Shown: positions 51,534 through 59,369 of the stretch, one piece after another
How positions within the stretch are numbered: position 1 is the stretch's first letter
Layout: each line of letters starts with the position of its first letter
Source: JBCCDY01 sp039030555
GTDB taxonomy: Bacteria > Bacteroidota > Bacteroidia > Cytophagales > Cyclobacteriaceae
NCBI GenBank assembly: GCA_039030555.1
Contig: JBCCDY010000001.1
Span: 186,001-250,000 of the forward strand
Direction: 5' to 3'
Length of the DNA: 64,000 bases
The notes under the pieces: model-generated
Databases searched by the model: none
Told to the model about the DNA's origin: nothing
The model's input: only the letters and a program-made list of their open reading frames with translations
Made by a program: the position numbers and the translations under genes

Positions 51534-52439
51534 ATGATGCTTCAAAAAGATGTAGATTTTTCAATTATTATACCCTCTTACAACAGAGCGAGAAGTATTC
51601 AGCAAACGATTTATTCGGTTCTTGAACAATCCTATAAAAATTTTGAGTTAATCATTGTAGATGATGGAAGCACAGATAACACTAAAGAAGTTGTAAGTAA
51701 AATTAATGACCCACGAATCACATACATCTTTCAGGAAAATAAGGAAAGAGGGGCAGCAAGGAATACAGGTATTAAAAATTCGAGAGCCCAATATGTTACT
51801 TTTCTAGACTCGGATGATCGATTATATCCTAATCACCTAGAAGAGGCAATACTTGCAATTAAAGCTTTTGCTAAGCCGGAATGGTTTCACTTACCTTATG
51901 ATATCCGAAACGCTGTCGGAAAACTAATTCAAAGGCCATCTATCCAATTGCTAAAACTAAAACAACCGGAAATACACCTTTTAAAAGGAAATCCTTTAAG
52001 CTGTATGGGGGTATTTGTAAAAAGAGATATTCTGCTAAATAATTTATTCCACGAAGATCGTACACTTTCAGGTTCCGAGGACTGGGAGTTATGGGTGCGT
52101 CTAGGATGTCATTATCCACTTCTAATTCATGAAAAAGTGACATCATGTTTAATTCAGCATGAGAATAGAAGCGTAATTAATCAAAATGAATTTAAGATTA
52201 TTTCAAGAATAGAAAAGGCTAAAGAGTTAACCCTTTCGAATGAGTGTTTTAAAAAGAGATGGTGGGCTTATAATGGCCTCGTTTCTTCCCATCTTTATGC
52301 TTATGCATCTTTGCATCTGGCAATGGCTGGTAATAAACGACTTTCTTTAAAGTACATTTTTAAAGCCATCAACAATAATTTTACTTTTATTTTTACTCGG
52401 AAATTTTTAGGCATTATTAAAGCTATTTTTATTAGTTGA
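51534..52439 (+). CDS. GT2-family glycosyltransferase
   Basis: A 301-residue GT-A enzyme. The fold begins at FSIIIPSYNRARSIQQTI with VDDGSTDNTKEV, and the DxD site is FLDSDDRLY; GSEDWELWVRLG is the acceptor-side ED motif. ATG 51534 is followed directly by a second ATG (51537). The stop overlaps the TTG start of the methyltransferase gene, indicating coupling. Confidence 0.9.
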   Translation: MMLQKDVDFSIIIPSYNRARSIQQTIYSVLEQSYKNFELIIVDDGSTDNTKEVVSKINDPRITYIFQENKERGAARNTGIKNSRAQYVTFLDSDDRLYPNHLEEAILAIKAFAKPEWFHLPYDIRNAVGKLIQRPSIQLLKLKQPEIHLLKGNPLSCMGVFVKRDILLNNLFHEDRTLSGSEDWELWVRLGCHYPLLIHEKVTSCLIQHENRSVINQNEFKIISRIEKAKELTLSNECFKKRWWAYNGLVSSHLYAYASLHLAMAGNKRLSLKYIFKAINNNFTFIFTRKFLGIIKAIFIS

Positions 52440-53392
52440 TTAAATTAAATGACCCCGTGGATCAAAAACCTCTGAAATTGGAAGAAAGGGGTCTAAGTTT
52501 TGATGGAAAGGTTTTATATCCTTTTATCAATGGAGCATATAGGCTGGTTCCAGAAAAAAATTACACGGATAGCTTTGGTTTTCAATGGAATAAATTTCCA
52601 AAAACTCAGATAGACAGATTCAGTAAACAGCTTGAGCAAAGTTCCGAGCGGTTTTGGAAAGAAACAGGTTGGGCAAAGAAGGATCTGGAAGGCAAAAATG
52701 TTCTTGAGGTTGGGAGTGGAGCAGGCCGCTTTACACAAATACTACTCGAGGAAAGTGGAGCTAACATTTACAGCGTTGATTACTCATCGGCTGTAGAAGC
52801 CAATTATAAAAATAATGGACCAAACAATAGATTAAAGCTATTTCAAGCCAGTGTTTATGAATTACCATTTGAAGAAAAGCAATTTGACTATGTTCTTTGT
52901 CTGGGTGTGCTTCAGCATACCCCTGATTTTGAAAAATCCGTTGAATGCTTGGCAAAAATGGTAAAGCCAGGAGGAGAAATAGCAATTGATTTTTACGAAC
53001 AAAGAGGGTGGTACACAAAAATACATTCGAAGTATATTTTTAGACCTATTACCAAAAGATTAGACCACAAATCACTTCTTCGTATGATTGAAAAAAATGC
53101 AAACTGGCTAATCAGATTATACAAATTCTTATACAGTTTCCATATTGGGTTTATGACAAGATTTATCCCCATTTGTGATATCCGGAATACACTTCCATCA
53201 GATATTGAAGGCGAAACACTTAAAGAGTGGGTCATTTTAGATACTTTCGATATGTTATCACCCGCTCATGATCACCCTCAATCGATAAGCAGGGTGAAAG
53301 GCTGGCTCTCAAAATTAATGAGGGTAAATTTTGCAGGGCATGTCTTTTTAAATTCTGGTCAAGCGGCTGTTATCCGAGCCACTGGAATGTAA
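52436..53392 (+). CDS. Class I SAM-dependent methyltransferase with N-terminal extra domain
   Basis: A 318-residue enzyme starting with TTG at 52436, which overlaps the upstream TGA (TTGA). The first 60 residues (DPVDQKPLKLEERGLSFDG) resemble the small Trm112-like lead domain seen before sugar methyltransferases, though the zinc cysteines are missing. The SAM site is VLEVGSGAGRFTQIL and YVLCLGVLQHTPDFEKSV follows. The stop shares one base with the start codon of the AsnB paralogue (TAATG), so the two are coupled. Confidence 0.85.
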   Translation: MIKLNDPVDQKPLKLEERGLSFDGKVLYPFINGAYRLVPEKNYTDSFGFQWNKFPKTQIDRFSKQLEQSSERFWKETGWAKKDLEGKNVLEVGSGAGRFTQILLEESGANIYSVDYSSAVEANYKNNGPNNRLKLFQASVYELPFEEKQFDYVLCLGVLQHTPDFEKSVECLAKMVKPGGEIAIDFYEQRGWYTKIHSKYIFRPITKRLDHKSLLRMIEKNANWLIRLYKFLYSFHIGFMTRFIPICDIRNTLPSDIEGETLKEWVILDTFDMLSPAHDHPQSISRVKGWLSKLMRVNFAGHVFLNSGQAAVIRATGM

Positions 53393-55245
53393 TGTGTGGA
53401 ATATTTGGCTATTTATCTAAAAAGTATGCGATAACGCATAATGACCTGAAAGAAGCGACTAACTCACTATCTCATAGGGGGCCTGATGGTTTTGGTACTT
53501 ACCTAAATGAAAATCATTCTGTTGCTTTGGGACATAGGAGGTTGAGTGTGCTAGATCCTTCTGAATATGCCGCCCAACCTATGTGGTCAAATGATAAAAG
53601 ATATGTGATAGTCTTTAATGGAGAGATTTACAATTTCGTTGATTTAAGGAATAGTCTGGTAAAAGAATTCAATATAAAATTTAGATCAACAGGTGATACG
53701 GAGGTTATACTAAATGCTTTTATTTATTATGGCCAAAATTTTACTGAATTGCTTAACGGTATGTTTAGCATTGCAATCTACGATACTAAACTTGATGAAG
53801 TTTGGCTGTTTAGAGACCGCATAGGAATTAAACCATTATATCTATATCAGGACGATTACATCATTGCTTTTAGCTCGGAATTAAAAGCATTTAAAAAACT
53901 AAAGCTTCTAAAATTTAAACTGGACAAGCAAGCGCTCTTCAGTTATTTTAATTTAGGTTATATCCCAGCTCCTTTGTCCATTTGGCAAAACATAAGCAAA
54001 GTACGCCCCGGAGAGCAGGTGTTAATAGATTCCGACAGGAAAGTATTCAAAAATAAATACTGGAGGCAAGAGGATCAAATAGCCGAAGATTCGATTAAGA
54101 ATGAAAAAAGAGCTAAAGAGCTACTTCACGATAAGTTGAGGAAATCTGTAAAAAGGAGATTAATAAGTGATGTGCCTTTAGGTACGTTTTTGAGCGGAGG
54201 TATTGATAGCAGTCTGGTTTCAGCAATTGCTGCTGAACAATCTTCTTCTCGAATCAAAACCTTTAATATTGGTTTCGAATCATCAAAACATGATGAGAGT
54301 GACTATGCCAGGGCAGTAGCCAGTCAACTAGGTACAGATCACCACACTTTTAGATTAAGCAATGATGAGATGTACCATACATTTCAAAACTACCTGGACT
54401 GGTTTGATGAACCATTTGCCGATTCTTCTGCTTTTCCGACATACGCAGTTTCAAAATTAGCCCGTTCGCAGGTTACTGTTGCACTTACCGGGGACGGGGG
54501 TGATGAGTTAGGGCTTGGTTATGGTAGTTACACATGGGCTGATCGGCTATCTCATCCTTTCATTTTTCGCTCCAGGTTTGCTATTTCTAATCTGATGAAT
54601 TTGATTCCTTCTTCCAGATGGAAGCGTGCCTCCAAAGTATTTCGTATTCCTAAAGCGGATGATTTCTATACTCACATTTTTAGTCAGGAGCAGTATTTGT
54701 TTAGCTCAGCTGAGGTTTACTCACTAATCAATGAAAAAACATTTACAGCAATAGAGAATACAAATATTAATAAACTGAAACGGCTTCTGACTCCTAAAGA
54801 GCAGTTTTCATTAATGGATTTAAAGTACTATCTCCCTGACGATCTTCTTGTTAAGGTTGACAGAACTTCCATGGCTTCAGGCCTAGAATGTCGGGTCCCT
54901 TTGTTGGATCATGAAGTTGTATCACTCATGCTAAATATTGATGAAGGATTAAAGATGGGCTCATTGGGGAGTAAGCATATTTTTAAATCAATACTTTTCG
55001 ACTACATCCCGGCCACATATTTTAACAGGCCAAAACAAGGATTTTCAATCCCATTAAAGGAATGGCTTAAAAATGAGCTGAAAGGCACTTTGTTGGATTC
55101 CGTTAGTACATTATCAGACCAAGAATGGATTAATAGTGATTACCTGAATAAAATATTTTCAGAGTGGGATACAGGAAATGATCTGGCTTATAATAGAATA
55201 TGGCAATTACTAGTTTTAGGAAATTGGCTTAAAAAATTTCAATAA
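53392..55245 (+). CDS. AsnB-type glutamine amidotransferase, second paralogue in the polysaccharide locus
   Basis: A 617-residue class II amidotransferase with Cys2 (MCGIFGYL) as glutaminase nucleophile, YNGEIYNFVDL, and the synthetase loops LSGGIDSSLVSA and LTGDGGDELGLGY. It resembles the 32872 paralogue. Within a glycan locus, AsnB-like enzymes such as WbpS/XrtA-associated ones amidate uronic acids, which is the likely role here. It is coupled to the preceding methyltransferase through a one-base overlap and overlaps the convergent sulfotransferase by seven bases. Confidence 0.88.
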   Translation: MCGIFGYLSKKYAITHNDLKEATNSLSHRGPDGFGTYLNENHSVALGHRRLSVLDPSEYAAQPMWSNDKRYVIVFNGEIYNFVDLRNSLVKEFNIKFRSTGDTEVILNAFIYYGQNFTELLNGMFSIAIYDTKLDEVWLFRDRIGIKPLYLYQDDYIIAFSSELKAFKKLKLLKFKLDKQALFSYFNLGYIPAPLSIWQNISKVRPGEQVLIDSDRKVFKNKYWRQEDQIAEDSIKNEKRAKELLHDKLRKSVKRRLISDVPLGTFLSGGIDSSLVSAIAAEQSSSRIKTFNIGFESSKHDESDYARAVASQLGTDHHTFRLSNDEMYHTFQNYLDWFDEPFADSSAFPTYAVSKLARSQVTVALTGDGGDELGLGYGSYTWADRLSHPFIFRSRFAISNLMNLIPSSRWKRASKVFRIPKADDFYTHIFSQEQYLFSSAEVYSLINEKTFTAIENTNINKLKRLLTPKEQFSLMDLKYYLPDDLLVKVDRTSMASGLECRVPLLDHEVVSLMLNIDEGLKMGSLGSKHIFKSILFDYIPATYFNRPKQGFSIPLKEWLKNELKGTLLDSVSTLSDQEWINSDYLNKIFSEWDTGNDLAYNRIWQLLVLGNWLKKFQ

Positions 55246-56069
55246 TTCCAGTTTTCTGAATTCTCATACCCCATTGCAATCAACAAATCATCAAAAAGAC
55301 TGTGGAAATGATCAATATGTTCTTTTTTAAATGAGTTTTTCCACTCCCCCGGCTTCCCGCTTCGATAATGTGAAGTCTTGTTTTCTTGTCCCCTATCTCT
55401 ACCTTTTGACAAAGACTTAAATGATAATTTTTTATTGACCTGTTCCGCATAATCACCTGAAACTTTCTTTTTCTTAAATCTTACTTTGTTATATAGACCT
55501 ACTCTGTTAAATACTCTATTACCAAATGAAACTACATTTACGCTTCCTGCGAATTTCTCTTTGTGATCAATAAGATCGAAATATGCTAAAGTTTGGTTTA
55601 AGTGCTTAATAGGGTTTTCAATAAAGGTTTCAAACTTAAACTCCAAAATTCTCGGATCATTGTAATTCCAGGTTTTCATATGAAGAATTTCGGATTGCAT
55701 AAAATCCATTACGAGAATTAAACCATTATCGAAAGTTGTCTTCTCTAATTCTATCCTAAGCTGAGATAGTTCAGGCCAACCCTCTATATTGTGAGAATAT
55801 AATGAAGAATAATACGAGCTTATTAAAAGGTCTCTGGGGTCCCTTATCACATGTAAAGCTTTTAAATTATCTAATGACTCAATTGCTTCGTAGGAGCTGT
55901 TTTGGCTAATTACTATATCGGGATTAGTATTGGCTATTACCTCCGGTTTGTTTCTATAAAAGGTAGTTTGGTCATAGAAAATCTTCAGACCTAAATCATA
56001 TGCAAGCCCCAGAAAGAAGCCAGATAACCATGTAGATCCCGACTTTGGGTGTCCGAAATAAGCAATCAT
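55239..56069 (-). CDS. Sulfotransferase (PAPS-dependent)
   Basis: A 276-residue enzyme. The 5'-phosphosulfate loop is HPKSGSTWL (residues 7-15), and the 3'-phosphate loop is IRDPRDLLISSYYS (Arg76 to Ser88). The C-terminal KTSHYRSGKPGEWKNSF is a normal sulfotransferase motif. It likely transfers sulfate to the exported glycan. It is a minus-strand single-gene island: its 3' end overlaps asnB by seven bases and its 5' end faces the GT4 gene. Confidence 0.92.
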   Translation of the reverse strand: MIAYFGHPKSGSTWLSGFFLGLAYDLGLKIFYDQTTFYRNKPEVIANTNPDIVISQNSSYEAIESLDNLKALHVIRDPRDLLISSYYSSLYSHNIEGWPELSQLRIELEKTTFDNGLILVMDFMQSEILHMKTWNYNDPRILEFKFETFIENPIKHLNQTLAYFDLIDHKEKFAGSVNVVSFGNRVFNRVGLYNKVRFKKKKVSGDYAEQVNKKLSFKSLSKGRDRGQENKTSHYRSGKPGEWKNSFKKEHIDHFHSLFDDLLIAMGYENSENWNY

Positions 56070-56087
56070 TAGACAGAAGGAGTTACT

Positions 56088-57314
56088 TTGGGGAAATATA
56101 GTTTACGTGTGAAGATATTATATATTTCTTATGATGGAATTACAGACCCTCTCGGGCAATCACAAATACTTCCATATATTCTGGAGCTAAAGAAAAAAGG
56201 CCACGATTTTCATATCATCAGTGCTGAAAAACCCGAATCACTCCAACAGGAAAAAATAAAATTTTTGAAATTTTTCGATGAGAGGGGAATAAAATGGCAT
56301 CCCCTGTCTTATCATAAAAAACCGCCCATCGTTTCTACAGTATACGACATGCTAAGCATCTACTTTTCAGCAAAGGACATTGTTTGTAAAGAAAGAATCC
56401 AGCTAGTCCATTGTCGCAGCTATCTCCCTGGACTAGTAGGTTTACGACTCAAGAAAAAAATGGGAGTCAAATTTCTATTTGATATGCGAGGTTTTTGGGC
56501 TGATGAAAGGATTGACGGGGGTATATGGAACCCTGGAAACCCTATTTATAAGTTCATTTATTCTTATTTTAAAAGGGCAGAAATTAAATTACTAGAGAAT
56601 GCGGATCACGTTGTAAGCCTAACTAACTCTGGAAAAAAAGAGATTTTATCAGGAAATCTCACAAATACGAAACTGAATATTGATTCTTCGATGATTTCAA
56701 TTATTCCATGTGCCGTAGATCTTGATCTTTTTGATAAAAGCAAGGTTAGTTTAGAGGAAAAAGAGAAACTTATTAACAGAATAGGTCTGCCAAGACAAGT
56801 AACAGACATTCTTGTCTATCTGGGCTCGATAGGCACCTGGTATCTTCTAGACGAAATGCTGATGTATTTCAAGAAGTTCAGGAAAGAAAAGCCCAGAAGT
56901 ATTTTCTTATTTATCACCAAAGACGATCCTGATAGAATAAATGAGAGGGTAAAAGAAATGGATGTCTCTCAAAAAGATATTAAAATTGTATCCTCAAACA
57001 GAGAAATGGTTCCTACATATCTTTCCCTTGGCACACAAGGAGTTTTTTTTATAAAACCAGCTTATTCAAAAAAGGCTTCTTCAGCTACCAAAATGGCTGA
57101 AATGCTAGCAATGGGTTTACCCATAATCACTAACATTGAAACGGGTGATATCAACATGATGAAATCGGAGTCTGTTGATGAAGTTGCTTTTGACACTATT
57201 AATGTTGTCAGGATAGCTCCAGACTCTAATAATGAATCTCTGGAAGATTATAAATTATCAAATGCAGTCCTGAAATATAATGAAGTATATCGCAAGTGTA
57301 TCTCAGCAAAATGA
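56088..57314 (+). CDS. GT4-family glycosyltransferase
   Basis: A GT-B enzyme. Two starts compete: TTG 56088, preceded five bases upstream by a Shine-Dalgarno-like AAGGAG (unusual here), giving 408 residues; and GTG 56109, giving the family N-terminus VKILYISYDGITDPLGQSQIL. I keep the TTG because of the ribosome site, with little certainty. The FLFDMRGFWADERIDGG segment and LVYLGSIGTWYLLDEML are typical, and AMGLPIITNIETGD is in the donor half. The stop overlaps the start of the ABC permease gene (ATGA). Confidence 0.85.
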   Translation: MGKYSLRVKILYISYDGITDPLGQSQILPYILELKKKGHDFHIISAEKPESLQQEKIKFLKFFDERGIKWHPLSYHKKPPIVSTVYDMLSIYFSAKDIVCKERIQLVHCRSYLPGLVGLRLKKKMGVKFLFDMRGFWADERIDGGIWNPGNPIYKFIYSYFKRAEIKLLENADHVVSLTNSGKKEILSGNLTNTKLNIDSSMISIIPCAVDLDLFDKSKVSLEEKEKLINRIGLPRQVTDILVYLGSIGTWYLLDEMLMYFKKFRKEKPRSIFLFITKDDPDRINERVKEMDVSQKDIKIVSSNREMVPTYLSLGTQGVFFIKPAYSKKASSATKMAEMLAMGLPIITNIETGDINMMKSESVDEVAFDTINVVRIAPDSNNESLEDYKLSNAVLKYNEVYRKCISAK

Positions 57315-58147
57315 AGAAAAGAGACAGGGTAAAAGTTGATTCGGAGCGCTCTAGCATAAGTCTGGGATTAAAGGAGCTTGTTGACTACAAAGATCTGTTT
57401 TTGATCTTAGCATACAGAGATTTCAGGGTCAGGTATGCTCAGACTTATTTGGGGTTTGTATGGGCTTTCATGCAACCCGCTATCACGCTGCTTATTTTCA
57501 TTGTTGTATTTGGTGTAGCTGCTAAAGTAGATACCAAAGACGTACCATATCCAGTCTTTGCGATTGTAGGAATGTCAGCATGGTCATACTTTTCTTTTGT
57601 CATGATGCAGTCCGGGAATAGTGTTATTAATGCGCAGAGTATGATCAAAAAAATCTACTTTCCACGATTAGTCATTCCATTAGCAAAATCATTAGTCGGG
57701 TTAGTAGATTTTTTCATTGTTTTCTTAATGATGATTATTGTTTTGATTTACTATCAACAGCCCATTTCAGGCAACATATATTATTTTCCTTTCTTCGTAT
57801 TTATGAATATTGTTTCGGCACTGGCCGTAGGAATTTGGTTAAGTGCTTTGACCGTTAGATACCGTGATTTCCAGCACATAATTCCGTTTGCCACACAATT
57901 TGGACTTTATGCTACACCGATCGCATATCCTTCAGATGCAATTGTAGGTTCGCTTGATCCTTTTGTATTAATCATTTACTATCTAAATCCAATGGCTGGT
58001 ATCGTTGAGGGCTACAGATTGTCGATTCTTGGGTTAGGGGAAATCAATTTTTACAGCTATATATCTTATGGGGTTGTGATTATGTTATTTATTTCCGGAA
58101 TGATCTATTTCAAGAAGGTGGAACGAACAATGGCAGATATAGTATAA
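57311..58147 (+). CDS. wzm: ABC-2 type polysaccharide exporter, permease (Wzm-like)
   Basis: A 278-residue membrane protein with six helices. ATG 57311 overlaps the upstream stop (ATGA). The N-terminal amphipathic segment (LVDYKDLFLILAYRDFRVRYAQTYLGFVWAFMQPA) and ALTVRYRDFQHIIPFATQF are signatures of O-antigen ABC permeases (PF01061). It forms the channel that carries the lipid-linked glycan across the inner membrane with the ATPase encoded one base downstream. Confidence 0.93.
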   Translation: MKKRDRVKVDSERSSISLGLKELVDYKDLFLILAYRDFRVRYAQTYLGFVWAFMQPAITLLIFIVVFGVAAKVDTKDVPYPVFAIVGMSAWSYFSFVMMQSGNSVINAQSMIKKIYFPRLVIPLAKSLVGLVDFFIVFLMMIIVLIYYQQPISGNIYYFPFFVFMNIVSALAVGIWLSALTVRYRDFQHIIPFATQFGLYATPIAYPSDAIVGSLDPFVLIIYYLNPMAGIVEGYRLSILGLGEINFYSYISYGVVIMLFISGMIYFKKVERTMADIV

Positions 58148-58148
58148 G

Positions 58149-59369
58149 ATGACTGGTACCGCAATCAAAGTAGAAGGCTTAAGTAAGAAATACTATCTGG
58201 GCTATAATGCAGTAACCATTTCAGAAAGGATTAAGTCACTTTTTCCCTCTGAGAAGAAAAACAAAAGAGATGAGTTCTGGGCTTTAAAGGACGTTTCGTT
58301 TGAAATTAAAGAAGGAGAAGCCGTTGGAATTATTGGAAGGAATGGGGCTGGGAAAAGCACTTTACTGAAGCTACTTTCCCGAATCACACTACCGACTACA
58401 GGGCGATTTGAACTTAATGGGAGAGTTTCATCCTTGCTGGAAGTAGGGACAGGTTTTCACCCAGAATTAAGTGGGCAAGAAAACATATACCTGAACGGTA
58501 CCATACTCGGGATGACCAGGAAAGAAGTCAAATCTAAATTTGACGAAATTGTGGAGTTTGCAGGTGTGGAAAAATTCCTGAGCACACCAGTAAAACATTA
58601 CAGTTCGGGTATGACCGTACGTTTAGCTTTTTCAGTTGCGGCTCATCTAGAGCCTGAAATATTAATTGTAGATGAAGTTTTAGCCGTTGGGGATGCCGAA
58701 TTTCAAAAGAAATGCCTAGGTAAGATGGACGATGTCAGTAAAAGTGACGGGAAAACAGTCATTTTCGTAAGTCATGATATGACAGCTATTGAGAACCTGT
58801 GCAATAGGGCGATACTCTTAAATAAAGGCTCAGTAATAGTACATGGTGATGTGCACACAACAATAAGAAGCTATTTAAGTCAGGTGTCGAGAAAATCAAA
58901 AGTTATATCCTTAAACGATGATCAATCTGATAATAAAGACTTCTTATTTAAATCAATTTGTTTTCGAGAAATTGGCCATAATGACTTATTAGAATTCCTT
59001 TCCTCAGGTCTAGATATCGAAATCAAAATAAATTATTTATCCAAAATTAGAGATTCACCTGAACTCATTGTTTCGATAGGTTTTTTTACTCAGAATGGTA
59101 CGTTCCTTTTTGCTTGCAGGACAGACACTATAAATCGGAAATTATCTATTAAGGAAAACGGGGAATTAATCTGTATGATACCTAACTTTCCTTTACGGAA
59201 TGGCGTGTATTATTTTAATATAATAGCATACTCGAAAGGAGAGGTTCTTGACCATATTCAAACAGCAGGTGAAATAACAGTTGAAGGTGGTGATTTCTAT
59301 GGTACGGGTAAAACACCAGCAGGAAACAGACCTGGAATATTAGTTCAATATGATTGGGCAGCTCATTAA
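58149..59369 (+). CDS. wzt: ABC polysaccharide exporter ATPase with C-terminal Wzt-type domain
   Basis: A 406-residue ATPase. Walker A is GRNGAGKST (63-71), the ABC signature YSSGMTVRLA (151-160), Walker B ILIVDEVLAVGD (171-182) and H-loop VSHD (207-210). A long N-terminal extension and VKHYSSGMTVRL identify the Wzt group. The C-terminal region (about 255-406) is beta-rich, as in Wzt_C domains that recognise the capped end of the glycan and set chain length. Its last 20 bases overlap the next gene, so the putative glycan-capping enzyme and the exporter are made together. Confidence 0.93.
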   Translation: MTGTAIKVEGLSKKYYLGYNAVTISERIKSLFPSEKKNKRDEFWALKDVSFEIKEGEAVGIIGRNGAGKSTLLKLLSRITLPTTGRFELNGRVSSLLEVGTGFHPELSGQENIYLNGTILGMTRKEVKSKFDEIVEFAGVEKFLSTPVKHYSSGMTVRLAFSVAAHLEPEILIVDEVLAVGDAEFQKKCLGKMDDVSKSDGKTVIFVSHDMTAIENLCNRAILLNKGSVIVHGDVHTTIRSYLSQVSRKSKVISLNDDQSDNKDFLFKSICFREIGHNDLLEFLSSGLDIEIKINYLSKIRDSPELIVSIGFFTQNGTFLFACRTDTINRKLSIKENGELICMIPNFPLRNGVYYFNIIAYSKGEVLDHIQTAGEITVEGGDFYGTGKTPAGNRPGILVQYDWAAH

